From NCBI GenBank assembly GCA_023228145.1, contig JALOBU010000014.1, forward strand, positions 17,905-81,904: a stretch of 64,000 nt of DNA. Direction: 5' to 3'. The DNA comes from Bacteroidales bacterium. Its GTDB lineage: Bacteria; Bacteroidota; Bacteroidia; Bacteroidales; CAIWKO01. The notes beneath the pieces are model-generated. The model searched no databases. It was given only the letters and a program-made list of their open reading frames with translations, and was not told the DNA's origin. Of the stretch, positions 35,744 through 46,081 are shown in pieces. The position numbers and the translations under genes were made by a program. Numbering within the stretch: the first letter of the stretch is position 1; every line of letters starts with the position of its first letter.

Positions 35744-38700
35744 TTATTGTTTTATTACCTTGCTGTTATAAATCCCCGTCCCTGCTGTTACCCTTATAAA
35801 ATATAATCCATCTGGTAGCTCTTTAAGATTCATTTTGTAAAGGTTCTGTCCGTTTATTGCATTTTCGTTTTTCATAGATACCAACTTTCCTTGTATATCA
35901 AAAAGTGCTATTGCAATCTGTTGTTCAGTGTTTGAGAAAAGGTCAATATGAACTTGCTCACTTACGGGATTGGGATATACATTAATATAATTATCAAGGC
36001 TGATATCCTGGAAGCCTTCATAGGAAAGCTGATGGAACCCAACATTATCCAAATAAGCGTTATCCATAACAAAAAGAAGTGTGTCTTTTGAAATATTGCG
36101 GGATTCAAAAGTAACGGTAAACTGTGTACCCGCATAAGAATCCATGTTAATCCAATAGGTAACAAATGGGTCGGTGCTTGCTGAAGTGGGATTGTATGTC
36201 CCGCCTATTTGAATAGAGTCATTAACAAGCACCCTGAAATTACTTGCCATACTAAAGTCCATTCCATCGCCAAGAAACATTTCATAGGCCGTCTTCCCGA
36301 AAGTCTGCTTCAGGTCGAAGTTAAGGTATGCGTGGCTCCAGGCAGTAGCATCAACACAGAAAGTTATTTTCGCAGACAGGAACTCATTTATTTCCCAGTT
36401 GTTTCCACCATCGGGGAATTCAAGCAGGGTATAGTATTCCATCGCATTTCCACCTGTCATTCGGAAACCTTTTGTTCCGGAATTTGGGTTACTGGCTGCA
36501 GAAGCTACACCGGCATGTGCTTGTGAACCGAGTGTAACAAGAAAATTTCTGATGGTGTTTGCTTCTTCAAAAGTTATCATGGTGTCGGCCAGTGCAAAAG
36601 GATTTTTAATATTTGCCATACTGTAAAGGTCGTTGTTGTTCATACTGTCAATCTCAAAATTTGTCTTTGCCCTGATGGTATAAATATTAGGTTCTGATAA
36701 ATCTACAGGTGTGGAAAAAGTATGATAAATAACAGAATCCGGGAAAAAGTCGTAGGTAGTAGTAATTGTATCATTTACCCAGGTAACCCCGTTATCAACA
36801 GTATATGCCACAGGTATTTCATTGCCAGCGCCCAGGAATTCACATCCGAAAAAGCTAACCTGAATGGTTAGGTCTTCATCATTTGACATAAAACATTTTG
36901 AAGCGGGTTCAAGAATACCTGTAACGCCTACGTCGCTGTTTTGATAAATCTTATTAATAAATGAATAGTCCTGAATAGTATCATTCATGCTAATGGTATC
37001 GTTTTTATAACTTACCCAGCATTTAATGTGATGCGTTCCTATAACATGAACATCTGCTTGTTCCGAAAAGGTAAAATTTAGGGTATCACCTCCATTAAGG
37101 TCAGCAGTAAGTATCAATGTGTCATTAACAAGAACACCGCCATCAGCCTGATACCCGAAAAATACAGTATCGTTAGCCAAAAGAGGTAACATGCAGCCAT
37201 TGTAAATCGTCCTTACAGAGACAGTTTCGTTTGTCATTCCACAGGCAGTAACGGGTTGGGTAACTCGGTTAGCATACAGGTCGTTATCTGCTACCATCAT
37301 CCCCAATCCTACTGCGTACCAAGCATTGGCTGTTTGCATCATTTCTTCCGAGCAGTTACCAAAAATATCAATAGCAGCCTGTATGGTTGCAAGGCGGGCA
37401 TCGTAAAACTCGGATGTGCTTGTCAGATATACTGAAAGAGCTCTGTAGGCAATAGAATCGGATTTTCCAAATCCGATGCCATGAACATTATATGCATTAC
37501 CAAAGTCATTAATTCCGCTTCCACCTTCGGTAAGCAAATAAAACCAGAAATTGCCAATGCTGTTATTTAAGTGAACTCCGCCATTATCCATGGTGCCTGA
37601 ATACCAATGTGTGCCATGGTAAGTATCCGGCTGGTCATCTTCGTTGGGGTCTGACATGTTTCTGAAGCCATTGCCTCCTGAAAGGTCGAAATCTTCTCCA
37701 ACAAACCAGTCAGCCAGAGCAGGTGTGGCATAGAATTCAACAGCAGCCGAAAAAATATCGCTGAAAGCCTCGTTTAATGCACCGGGCTCATTTTGATAAA
37801 CAAGGTTGGCAGTATATTCGGTCACTCCATGTGTAAGCTCATGTGCACAAACATCCAATGCAGTAAAAGGCCCTTGTGATGTCCCGTCACCATCTCCATA
37901 AGTCATGCGTGTACCATCCCAAAATGCATTAGCATAATCCTCATCATAATGCACATAGCTTAATAGTATGGAGCCATTATCATCATAGCTGTTCCGGCCA
38001 TGCATATTCTGGTAATAATCGTAAGTTTGCTCTGCACCAAAATGTGCGTCAAGAGCCACTTCATCTAATTCTGTATTAGTAAGGTCCCAATCAGTATCAG
38101 GATGAGTGAAATCAACGGCTGCACCGTAGTTTGTCCCGGTGTTAAGGTCATATGTTTCAACACCACTACGGCTGGTTTCTCTTAGGCGATAAGCGCCTGG
38201 TCCTGTAGAGTCAACTGTTATATTCTGAACTCCGCTGAACTTAGTGTGAGCAACAGCAGGAACATCCGTTACATGGATACGTTCAAGAGTGTGGTAAATA
38301 TTTCCGTTGAGCGCATCAACATAAACATATTTATGAGATAAGGGTTGAGATGCGTAAATATTTACTTTATATGCTAATATATATTTGGAAGCATCTTTGC
38401 TGAAATTTTTATCAATATAAACTAATTGGGCTTTGGGATAATATGTGGCTTGTGGGTCTTTTTTTGCCCTTTTTATCAATGCTTCATTTTCCTGAGATTC
38501 CCACATATAGGTTTCTGCATTAGTAAAAGAAATAGCCTTGTTAATAGCATCTTGCGGAGATAATGAAGGGGTGGATACCGTATTAATACCATATATGATA
38601 TTTCCATTTCCACTAACGGCTTTTCCATTTTTGCTGTGAATAATAAATTCAGCTCCTTCAATAGGAATATTTTGACAATATTGCTGATAACGTTGGTGTG

Positions 38701-38944
38701 TAAAACCAAGTTTATCGCTTTCTGTTCTGACAGCAATCATCTGTTCGTTGTTTGTTAAGCCGAACTCCCCTTTATAAACATTAAAAACATTTGACGGATT
38801 AATGTTTTTATCTTCATGAAATTGTATCCATCCGGAAGGTGCTGTAATAGTTGCTATTTTAGTAATATTTTTACTGATTTGAGCACTGGCAGTAACGATG
38901 GCCAAAAACAACGAAATAATAAAAGCAAAAGAAATTTTTCTCAT
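35744..38944 (-). CDS. M4-family (thermolysin-like) metallopeptidase with T9SS sorting domain (1066 aa)
   Basis: A secreted zinc peptidase. Signal peptide (to TASA), FTP/PepSY-type propeptide (about 60-220), then the catalytic domain with HELTH at residues 368-372 and the third zinc ligand in GALNEAFSDIFS. A CARDB-like beta region precedes a type IX sorting domain (INVYPNPVSEQVHIDL to KVIKQ). The propeptide and zinc ligands are intact, so it is likely active after export and maturation outside the cell. Confidence 0.93.
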   Translation of the reverse strand: MRKISFAFIISLFLAIVTASAQISKNITKIATITAPSGWIQFHEDKNINPSNVFNVYKGEFGLTNNEQMIAVRTESDKLGFTHQRYQQYCQNIPIEGAEFIIHSKNGKAVSGNGNIIYGINTVSTPSLSPQDAINKAISFTNAETYMWESQENEALIKRAKKDPQATYYPKAQLVYIDKNFSKDASKYILAYKVNIYASQPLSHKYVYVDALNGNIYHTLERIHVTDVPAVAHTKFSGVQNITVDSTGPGAYRLRETSRSGVETYDLNTGTNYGAAVDFTHPDTDWDLTNTELDEVALDAHFGAEQTYDYYQNMHGRNSYDDNGSILLSYVHYDEDYANAFWDGTRMTYGDGDGTSQGPFTALDVCAHELTHGVTEYTANLVYQNEPGALNEAFSDIFSAAVEFYATPALADWFVGEDFDLSGGNGFRNMSDPNEDDQPDTYHGTHWYSGTMDNGGVHLNNSIGNFWFYLLTEGGSGINDFGNAYNVHGIGFGKSDSIAYRALSVYLTSTSEFYDARLATIQAAIDIFGNCSEEMMQTANAWYAVGLGMMVADNDLYANRVTQPVTACGMTNETVSVRTIYNGCMLPLLANDTVFFGYQADGGVLVNDTLILTADLNGGDTLNFTFSEQADVHVIGTHHIKCWVSYKNDTISMNDTIQDYSFINKIYQNSDVGVTGILEPASKCFMSNDEDLTIQVSFFGCEFLGAGNEIPVAYTVDNGVTWVNDTITTTYDFFPDSVIYHTFSTPVDLSEPNIYTIRAKTNFEIDSMNNNDLYSMANIKNPFALADTMITFEEANTIRNFLVTLGSQAHAGVASAASNPNSGTKGFRMTGGNAMEYYTLLEFPDGGNNWEINEFLSAKITFCVDATAWSHAYLNFDLKQTFGKTAYEMFLGDGMDFSMASNFRVLVNDSIQIGGTYNPTSASTDPFVTYWINMDSYAGTQFTVTFESRNISKDTLLFVMDNAYLDNVGFHQLSYEGFQDISLDNYINVYPNPVSEQVHIDLFSNTEQQIAIALFDIQGKLVSMKNENAINGQNLYKMNLKELPDGLYFIRVTAGTGIYNSKVIKQ

Positions 38945-39042
38945 GATAAAATCATTTTTTAGTTTATATTAATTAAAAGAATAACTACAAAAATAAGAAG
39001 AATTGTTTTACATAAAAATTTTTAACTTATAACGTAATATTA

Positions 39043-39050
39043 TAATTTTG
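39043..39050 (+). promoter_or_regulatory. -7 element of the LTA-synthase-like gene
   Basis: TAATTTTG fits TAnnTTTG and lies eight bases before the ATG at 39059, implying a very short leader. The -33 box is not clear. Confidence 0.35.
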
Positions 39051-39058
39051 CAGAAGCT

Positions 39059-40939
39059 ATGCCTAAAAAGACTTTACAACGGCAGATAATCATTTCTTTT
39101 CTGAAACAGTTCCTGTTTTGGCTTGTTATTTTTAACATTTTACGCGTAATTTTTTCTTTCTACAATATAAATTTTCTGAAAGGAGTAACTTTCATCGAAT
39201 ACATTGGCGTTTTTTGGCATTCTCTGCCTCTTGATATTTCTGCAATATGTTATATTATGGGGTTGCCTTTTATTATACTTATTATACAAAGTTTTTATCA
39301 AACACGTTGGATAGAGATACTTAATAAAATTTATGTATTTATTGTTTTATTTTTGGTGATTTTTATTGCAATTGCTGAAAGCGGAGTTTACGGTGAATGG
39401 AAAACCAAACTTCATTATAAAGCATTGATGTATCTGATAAATCCCAAAGAAATTATTGGTACAGCTCAAACCTGGCAACTTATTGTATTTGCTATTGCCT
39501 TACCTGTTCAACAAATATTGTTTTACTTACTTTATTTGAAAGTTTTTTATAAAAAAATTCAAGCCACAACAAAAAATCACCTTTTTTCTTTTTTATTTAT
39601 TATTCTTATGCCTGGTTTATTATTTCTTGGTTTAAGAGGAGGGGCGAAGCAGATACCAATAAACCAGAGCCAGTCATATTATTCTCATCATGAAATATTA
39701 AACAATATTTCCGTAAATTCTTTATGGAATCTCGGTCGTAGTATAATAGATAATTACAATTTGATTCACAAAAACCCTTATGAATATTTTAAGTTGAGTG
39801 AAGCATGTGAAGAGGTGGATAAAATGTTCAATGTTGCCTCAGATAGCATTATTAAAATATTAAACACAAACAGGCCTAATATTGTTTTCTTTATCCTTGA
39901 AGGATGGTCAGCGGACCTTATTGAAAGTCTGGGAGGAGAAAAAGGCATTACACCTTTTTTTCATGAACTTGAACATGATGGAGTTTTATTTACGAATATA
40001 TATTCAAGTGGCACACGCTCTCAGGAAGGGATGGCAGCTATCTTCAGCGGGTTCCCGGCGCAGACAATTACTACAATAACATCACAACCTGAAAAATACA
40101 ACAAACTACCCTCGCTGAATAAAAGCATAAAGCAAGAAGGTTATTTCTCTTCATTCTATTTCGGAGGCCAGCTTATTTACGGGAATATCAAGAGTTACAT
40201 GATGTATAACAATTTTGACAGAATAATTGAGGAAGAGGATCTTCCTTCAAATTTGCCCAGGGGAAAACTTGGAGTGCATGATGAATATACGTTCCCCTAT
40301 TTTCTGAAAGAAATTAACAGGCAAAAACCACCATTTATTACCTGTATTTTTACATTAAGCACACATTCGCCTTATGATTGCAATATGCCGGAAAATTTTA
40401 CATGGCCTGAGTTTGAAAAAAAATATGTGAATGCTGCATTTTATGCGGACAATTGCCTGAAGAATTTCTTTATCCTTGCTAAGAAACAGCCGTGGTACGA
40501 AAACACTCTTTTTGTGTTGATATCTGACCATAGCCATAGTTCTTACCGTAACCATAGTTATTACTCACCCGACTATCATAAAATAGTTTTGATGTTTTGT
40601 GGTGATGTGATTAAAGAGGAATATAAAGGAACTATAATATCAAAAACCGGCTCGCAAACCGACCTCGCAAAAACCCTATTAACGCAACTTGCTATTCCAT
40701 CAGATAGTTTTTCGTGGAGCAAAAACCTCCTGAATCCCGCAAGTAATGAATTTGCTTTCTATGCTTTTAACAACGGCTTTGGTTTTGTCAGAAAAGGAGC
40801 GGAAATATGCTATGATGCCAATTTAGAAAAAACTGTTTTGCTGAAAATTGATTCGGTTTCTGTTTATACAGAAAGTGAATTGTTAAAGCAGGCAAAATCA
40901 TACATGCAATGCAGTTTTCAGCAATATATGGATTTTTAA
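39059..40939 (+). CDS. LTA-synthase/phosphoglycerol transferase-like protein (626 aa)
   Basis: Five membrane spans (to about residue 200) are followed by a periplasmic sulfatase-fold domain of the LTA synthase family. The metal and nucleophile motifs are seen: ILEGWSADL (first metal ligand), SSGTRSQEG with the catalytic Thr, and LISDHSHSS (Asp-His pair). Members transfer phosphoglycerol or phosphoethanolamine to envelope glycans. In a Gram-negative the acceptor is unlikely to be lipoteichoic acid. Single gene on the plus strand; substrate unknown. Confidence 0.85.
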   Translation: MPKKTLQRQIIISFLKQFLFWLVIFNILRVIFSFYNINFLKGVTFIEYIGVFWHSLPLDISAICYIMGLPFIILIIQSFYQTRWIEILNKIYVFIVLFLVIFIAIAESGVYGEWKTKLHYKALMYLINPKEIIGTAQTWQLIVFAIALPVQQILFYLLYLKVFYKKIQATTKNHLFSFLFIILMPGLLFLGLRGGAKQIPINQSQSYYSHHEILNNISVNSLWNLGRSIIDNYNLIHKNPYEYFKLSEACEEVDKMFNVASDSIIKILNTNRPNIVFFILEGWSADLIESLGGEKGITPFFHELEHDGVLFTNIYSSGTRSQEGMAAIFSGFPAQTITTITSQPEKYNKLPSLNKSIKQEGYFSSFYFGGQLIYGNIKSYMMYNNFDRIIEEEDLPSNLPRGKLGVHDEYTFPYFLKEINRQKPPFITCIFTLSTHSPYDCNMPENFTWPEFEKKYVNAAFYADNCLKNFFILAKKQPWYENTLFVLISDHSHSSYRNHSYYSPDYHKIVLMFCGDVIKEEYKGTIISKTGSQTDLAKTLLTQLAIPSDSFSWSKNLLNPASNEFAFYAFNNGFGFVRKGAEICYDANLEKTVLLKIDSVSVYTESELLKQAKSYMQCSFQQYMDF

Positions 40940-41028
40940 TTGGCAATAGAACCAAGTCCTGAATAAATCTTTGAAATTCTTATACAATAATTATTTAAGG
41001 AAAAAAGTTATTCTATGCAAAAAAACAC

Positions 41029-41036
41029 TAATTTTG
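41029..41036 (+). promoter_or_regulatory. -7 element of the bamD-recN operon
   Basis: TAATTTTG fits TAnnTTTG and lies four bases before the bamD ATG, so the transcript may be leaderless. It starts a five-gene run. Confidence 0.4.
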
Positions 41037-41040
41037 CACC

Positions 41041-41880
41041 ATGAATCACTTTGCAAAGAGCATTACTTTCTGCATTCTGCTATTGGCAGGTCTTTTGTTG
41101 AATTCATGCAGCGAATACCGTAAGGTTGTAAAAAGTTCAGACCTGAGATTGAAATACAAAACAGCCCTTGAGCTTTATGAGAAAGAAGATTATCACCGTG
41201 CCATGCAGCTTTTTGATGAATTGCTTATTTATTACCGCGGCACCGATACATCAGAGAAAATTAATTTCTATTACGCTTACTGCTATTATGGCGAAAGCGA
41301 TTATCTGCAGGCGGGGTATTATTTTGCAAAATTTGCAGCCACTTTTCCAGCCAGCAGATATGCCGAAGAATGCAATTATATGTCTGCTTACTGTCAGTAT
41401 TTATATTCCCCGGAATATGGCTTAGACCAAACCATTACCATTGATGCAATTAAGCAACTGCAAATTTTTATTAATTCTTACCCTAAAAGTGAACGCATCG
41501 CTAAATGCAACGAACTTATTGATGAATTAAGGGGTAAACTTGAAAAAAAGGCTTACGAAATTGCAAAATTATATTTTAAAATCGAGAGCTACCAATCCGC
41601 ATTTATTTCTTTTAATAACCTCCTAAAAGACTATCCTGATACAAAATTCAGGGAAGATGCATATTATTACATGCTGACATCAAGTTTTTTTTATGCACAA
41701 AACAGTGTTGAAAGGAAAAAGAAAGAGCGCTTTGAACTTGCCCGCGATTCGTACAACTCACTATTAAATGCTTTTCCTGAATCAAAATATTTAAAAGATG
41801 CTAAATCCGTTATGAAAAATATTGATAAGGAATTATTAAAAATTGATGAAAAAGAAATGAACAAAACAAACAGTTTATAA
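41041..41880 (+). CDS. bamD: outer-membrane assembly lipoprotein BamD (279 aa)
   Basis: A TPR lipoprotein of the BAM complex that folds outer-membrane barrels. Lipobox LLNSC at the N-terminus gives the lipid-anchored Cys near residue 23. TPR-like repeats follow (ALELYEKEDYHRAMQLFDEL; YYFAKFAATFPASRYAEE; FISFNNLLKDYPDTKFREDA). Length is slightly above average for the family. First gene of a conserved Bacteroidota operon with rpoZ, coaBC, DUF4835 and recN. Confidence 0.92.
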   Translation: MNHFAKSITFCILLLAGLLLNSCSEYRKVVKSSDLRLKYKTALELYEKEDYHRAMQLFDELLIYYRGTDTSEKINFYYAYCYYGESDYLQAGYYFAKFAATFPASRYAEECNYMSAYCQYLYSPEYGLDQTITIDAIKQLQIFINSYPKSERIAKCNELIDELRGKLEKKAYEIAKLYFKIESYQSAFISFNNLLKDYPDTKFREDAYYYMLTSSFFYAQNSVERKKKERFELARDSYNSLLNAFPESKYLKDAKSVMKNIDKELLKIDEKEMNKTNSL

Positions 41881-41900
41881 TCAATTAATAAAATCAAAAA

Positions 41901-42236
41901 ATGGACATTAAGAAATCAAAAACAGGGGCGTTGGCCGTTACAAGAAACATTAACGATTTTGTTAAAGAAACAGGTAACATTTACGAAACAGTGGTTATTC
42001 TCTCAAATCGTGCAAACAGAATAGCTTCTAACCTGAAAGAAGAACTGAATTCTAAAATTGAAGAATTCTCATCGACCACTGACAACCTGGAAGAAATTTT
42101 TGAAAACCGCGAACAGATTGAAATTGCCAAGTATTATGAACGTCTTCCAAAACCAACATTAATAGCAGTAAGTGAATATTTAAATAGCAAATTATATTTC
42201 CGCAATCCGCTTAAAGAAAATCCTACAGATTTTTAG
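41901..42236 (+). CDS. rpoZ: RNA polymerase omega-subunit-like protein RpoZ (111 aa)
   Basis: A Bacteroidota-type omega subunit. The N-terminal RNINDFVKETGNIYETVVIL segment and the helix with NRANRIASNLKEEL match the group, followed by the conserved FENREQIEIAKYYERLPKPT region. It stabilises RNA polymerase. It sits 20 bases after bamD and 12 bases before coaBC, a common order in this phylum. Confidence 0.85.
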   Translation: MDIKKSKTGALAVTRNINDFVKETGNIYETVVILSNRANRIASNLKEELNSKIEEFSSTTDNLEEIFENREQIEIAKYYERLPKPTLIAVSEYLNSKLYFRNPLKENPTDF

Positions 42237-42248
42237 AAGTAAAAAGCT

Positions 42249-43448
42249 ATGCTTAAGGGAAAAAAAATAATAATAGGTATTACCGGCAGCATTGCTGCTT
42301 ATAAAATTCCCATTTTAATTCGGCTGCTTATTAAAGAAGGTGCAATAGTTCAAATAATCATGACACCTGCAGCGAAAGATTTTGTAACCCCGCTAACACT
42401 TTCAACTCTATCTGGAAAGCCGGCGCTTTGTGAAGGGTTCAACAAAACTGACGGAAGTTGGAACAGTCATATAGAACTGGGAAACTGGGCTGATATTTTT
42501 CTCATAGCCCCGGTAACAGCAAATACTTTAGCGAAAATGGTTTCAGGTTTAGCGGACAATCTTTTAGTCGCTACATATCTTGCAGCAAAATGCCCTGTTT
42601 TTTTTGCTCCGGCTATGGATACAGATATGTACAAACACCCTTCGACTCAAAAAAATGTTAAAACACTTTGTTCTTACGGAAATTACCTTATTAAGCCACA
42701 AGAGGGCGAACTGGCAAGTGGCTTATGCGGTGCAGGCAGAATGGAAGAACCTGAGAAAATAATAAAAATAATTGCCGAATACCAAAAAAAAAAAGAAGAT
42801 TTTAAAAACAAAAAAATTTTAATTACAGCAGGCCCTACCTGCGAAAATATTGACCCCGTAAGGTTCATTAGTAATCATTCTTCAGGGCTTATGGGTTTTG
42901 AGCTTGCCCGTGAATGTGCTGAAAGAGGGGCAAAGGTGTCATTGATTACAGGCCCTGTCCATATTAGCATTTCTCACCCAAATAACCATCTTACAGAAGT
43001 AACTTCTGCTGCAGAAATGCATAAAACCTGCCTTGAGAAATTTCAGCATGCCGATATCACCATAATGGCTGCAGCTGTTGCAGATTATACACCGAAGATG
43101 CAGGCCAAACATAAAATAAAAAAAGCATCCTCTCATTTAAGTCTGGAGCTTGAAAGAACTTCCGACATTCTTGCTGAGATGGGCAAAAGAAAAAAAAACA
43201 ATCAGTTTCTTGTTGGGTTTGCACTCGAAACCGAGAATGAAACCGAAAATGCCATTAAGAAACTAAAAAATAAAAACCTTGACATTATCGTTATTAATTC
43301 TTTGAAATACAAAGGGGCAGGTTTCGGGCATTTAACAAATAAGGTATCTATAATGGATAAGGCCTTAAAAAAGAAAAATTTTGCACTTAAATCTAAAAGA
43401 GAAGTGGCTATTGATATAGCAAACGAAATCAAATTGTTATACAAATAA
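42249..43448 (+). CDS. coaBC: phosphopantothenoylcysteine synthetase/decarboxylase CoaBC (399 aa)
   Basis: A bifunctional coenzyme A enzyme. N-terminal flavin-dependent decarboxylase: GITGSIAAYK, a conserved His in SHIELGNWAD, and APAMDTDMY. C-terminal synthetase: ITAGPTCENIDPVRFISNHSSG, AAAVADYTP and LVGFALETE. Both halves are complete. It sits in the bamD-recN operon; DUF4835 follows three bases after its stop. Confidence 0.96.
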   Translation: MLKGKKIIIGITGSIAAYKIPILIRLLIKEGAIVQIIMTPAAKDFVTPLTLSTLSGKPALCEGFNKTDGSWNSHIELGNWADIFLIAPVTANTLAKMVSGLADNLLVATYLAAKCPVFFAPAMDTDMYKHPSTQKNVKTLCSYGNYLIKPQEGELASGLCGAGRMEEPEKIIKIIAEYQKKKEDFKNKKILITAGPTCENIDPVRFISNHSSGLMGFELARECAERGAKVSLITGPVHISISHPNNHLTEVTSAAEMHKTCLEKFQHADITIMAAAVADYTPKMQAKHKIKKASSHLSLELERTSDILAEMGKRKKNNQFLVGFALETENETENAIKKLKNKNLDIIVINSLKYKGAGFGHLTNKVSIMDKALKKKNFALKSKREVAIDIANEIKLLYK

Positions 43449-43451
43449 CTC

Positions 43452-44357
43452 ATGAGAAAAACTATCGTATTTTTAATTATCATTTTGCAATTATCTTTTT
43501 TCGTCCATGCTCAGGAATTGTTTTGTAATGTTAGTGTAAATTCATCACAAATAAGCGGTTCGGACAAAACAGTTTTTGAAACTATGCAAACGGCTATAAG
43601 GGAGTTTCTCAATAACAGAAAATGGACGAATTATAACTACAGGCAGGAAGAAAAAATTGAATGCACTTTTTTCTTTAACATCACTGAAAGAAGCTCTGAT
43701 GTTGACTTTAAGGGTACATTACAGGTGCAGTCACGCCGCCCAATATTTAATACTTCGTATAATTCCCCTATGTTAAACTTACTTGATAAAGACATTTCTT
43801 TTAAGTACATTCAGAACCAGACACTTGACTATGATGATAACAATTTTTATTCAAACCTTACTGCGCTGATTGCATATTATGCATATATTATTATTGGACT
43901 TGATTTTGATTCTTATTCGATGAAAGCCGGAGTCCCTTATTACACAAAAGCTCAGAATATAGTTACCCTTGCACAAAACACAGCCGATAAAGGTTGGAAG
44001 TCTTTCGAAAGCAGAAAAAACAGGTACTGGCTTGTTGAAAACCTCCTGAATGACTCTTATGGAGGTTTTCGAGAATGTTTATACTTTTATCACCTCAAAG
44101 GGTTTGATAACATGAAAGAAAATATGGTAAATGGAACTAATTCAGTTATTACTGCTATGGAAAAAATGCAATATGTAGTAAAACAAACCCCCAACCTTTA
44201 TTACGCCAATGTTTTCATGGACACCAAGAGGGATGAGATTATCAGCCTTTTTTCCCAAGCTGCAGCTACAGACAAACCTCGTATTGTGAATATTCTTAAA
44301 GATATTGATCCTGCCCATTCCAACGATTATAATACAAAAATTCTAAATGTAAAGTAA
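43452..44357 (+). CDS. DUF4835 family protein (301 aa), possible PorD-like
   Basis: A signal peptide (to FVHAQ) is followed by a Bacteroidota-specific domain: LFCNVSVNSSQISGSD, FETMQTAIREFLNNRKW, and ITERSSDVDFKGTLQVQSRRP are the recognisable segments. Proteins of this family have been tied to the type IX secretion system (PorD), a link I recall but cannot confirm here. The coaBC to recN position is typical of the phylum. Confidence 0.8.
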   Translation: MRKTIVFLIIILQLSFFVHAQELFCNVSVNSSQISGSDKTVFETMQTAIREFLNNRKWTNYNYRQEEKIECTFFFNITERSSDVDFKGTLQVQSRRPIFNTSYNSPMLNLLDKDISFKYIQNQTLDYDDNNFYSNLTALIAYYAYIIIGLDFDSYSMKAGVPYYTKAQNIVTLAQNTADKGWKSFESRKNRYWLVENLLNDSYGGFRECLYFYHLKGFDNMKENMVNGTNSVITAMEKMQYVVKQTPNLYYANVFMDTKRDEIISLFSQAAATDKPRIVNILKDIDPAHSNDYNTKILNVK

Positions 44358-44365
44358 AGCGTACT

Positions 44366-46018
44366 ATGCTTAAGACGCTTCACATTTCAAACTATGCCTT
44401 GATTGACAACCTGGAGGCAGAATTTTATCCCGGATTCTCTGTTGTTACAGGAGAGACAGGGGCGGGGAAGTCAATAATATTAGGAGCTTTTTCCTTAATA
44501 TTGGGGCAAAGAGCAGACGCTCAGGTACTGACTGATAAAAAACGCAAATGCATCATTGAAGCAATTTTTTTTGTTGAAAAAGGTTTTGCAGCAGATTTTT
44601 TCACATTTCAAGGATTGGATTTTGACACAACGCTGATACTTCGCAGGGAAATCAATCCTGAAGGCAAATCAAGGTCTTTTATAAACGACACTCCTGCATC
44701 TCTGGCACAACTGAAAGAACTTGGCGACAAACTAGTGGACGTACATTCACAGCATCAGACACGCATGATAAACACCATGGATTTTCAGATGCTTGCCATA
44801 GATGATTATGCAGGCATTTCCGATAAGGTCAGGAAGCATGCAGAGGAGTTCGCAGCAAGCAACGAAATAAAAAATGAATTAGTACGCCTGATGGATTTAG
44901 AACAGAAATCTAAAAACGAAGCAGATTTTTTTAATTTTTTATATAACGAACTCGAACAGTCAGCATTGAAGGAAAACGAGCAACCAAGCCTTGAGCAGGA
45001 ACTTGAGATGCTCAACAATGTTGAACTAATAAAATCTACATTGACAAAGACTCTTTATGCTCTGAATCAGGAAGAAAATAATATTCTGCAACAACTTGTT
45101 AATATTCAGCAACAGATAGCATCTTTATCAAAATTTGATATTAGCCTGGAAGAGAATTCCAAAAGAATGCAAAGCCTGAATATTGAGTTGAAGGATATTG
45201 TTTCAGAATTGGAACACACAGAGGGAAAAATATTCTTCAACCCGGAAAGACTTGAAACCGTAAGCCAGCGTCTTAGCGAAATATATCGTTTACAGCAAAA
45301 ACACAAAGTATCCTCTGTGAAAGAATTGATTGACATAAAAAATGAATTAGATAGTAAATTGCAACATATTGCTTCGCTGGAAGGAGACATTGAAAAACTT
45401 AAGAAAAAAATTACTTCAAAAGAAAACGAATTACAGAAATCTGCTGAAAAAATTTCTTCGGCCCGCAAGGCAGTATTCCCCGAAATTGAACAAAAACTTG
45501 TGAACATGCTTCAGATGTTAGGCATTCCTAACGCGAGAATAAAAATACAGTGCATTCAATCGGGGTTTATGAAAGAAAATGGGTTAGATGAGATTAGTTT
45601 TACTTTCAGTGCCAATAAAGGCTCCGAACTGAAAGAATTTGAACGTATTGCTTCTGGAGGGGAACAGTCACGACTTATGTTGGCAATTAAATCTCTAATC
45701 TCAAGAAAAAAACTCTTGCCAACCATTATTTTCGATGAGATCGATAGCGGCGTATCCGGCGAAATAGCCTCAAAGACCGGCTCCATTATGAAAGAGCTTT
45801 CAAAAGATATGCAGGTGATAGCAATAACTCATTTACCTCAAATAGCAGGTAAAAGCGACTATCATTATCAGGTTTTCAAAACTGAAGATGAAAAATCAAC
45901 CTTTACTCATATGAAAGTTCTAACCAAAGAAGAGAGGATTGATGTTCTTGCAACTATGCTTAGCGGCAATAAAATTACGGATGCTTCCATAAAAACAGCC
46001 AAACAATTGCTTCATTAG
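44366..46018 (+). CDS. recN: DNA repair ATPase RecN (550 aa)
   Basis: An SMC-like protein of double-strand-break repair. Walker A GETGAGKSIILGA lies near residues 30-42; coiled-coil arms run from about 150 to 370; the C-terminal ABC signature ASGGEQSRLMLAIK is followed by Walker B TIIFDEIDSGVSGEIA and the H-loop ITHLPQIAG. Length is normal. Last gene of the bamD operon. Confidence 0.96.
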   Translation: MLKTLHISNYALIDNLEAEFYPGFSVVTGETGAGKSIILGAFSLILGQRADAQVLTDKKRKCIIEAIFFVEKGFAADFFTFQGLDFDTTLILRREINPEGKSRSFINDTPASLAQLKELGDKLVDVHSQHQTRMINTMDFQMLAIDDYAGISDKVRKHAEEFAASNEIKNELVRLMDLEQKSKNEADFFNFLYNELEQSALKENEQPSLEQELEMLNNVELIKSTLTKTLYALNQEENNILQQLVNIQQQIASLSKFDISLEENSKRMQSLNIELKDIVSELEHTEGKIFFNPERLETVSQRLSEIYRLQQKHKVSSVKELIDIKNELDSKLQHIASLEGDIEKLKKKITSKENELQKSAEKISSARKAVFPEIEQKLVNMLQMLGIPNARIKIQCIQSGFMKENGLDEISFTFSANKGSELKEFERIASGGEQSRLMLAIKSLISRKKLLPTIIFDEIDSGVSGEIASKTGSIMKELSKDMQVIAITHLPQIAGKSDYHYQVFKTEDEKSTFTHMKVLTKEERIDVLATMLSGNKITDASIKTAKQLLH

Positions 46019-46081
46019 AGTAAAAACATAACCTGCCTTATTTTCATAATAAAGCAGGTTACGTGTGTAATATTTATGATA

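Noticed and set aside
39059..40939. Contamination from a Gram-positive because of the LTA-synthase-like gene
   Set aside because: Flanking genes (T9SS cargo, bamD, Bacteroidota omega) and composition match the rest of the window, and such proteins occur in Gram-negatives.
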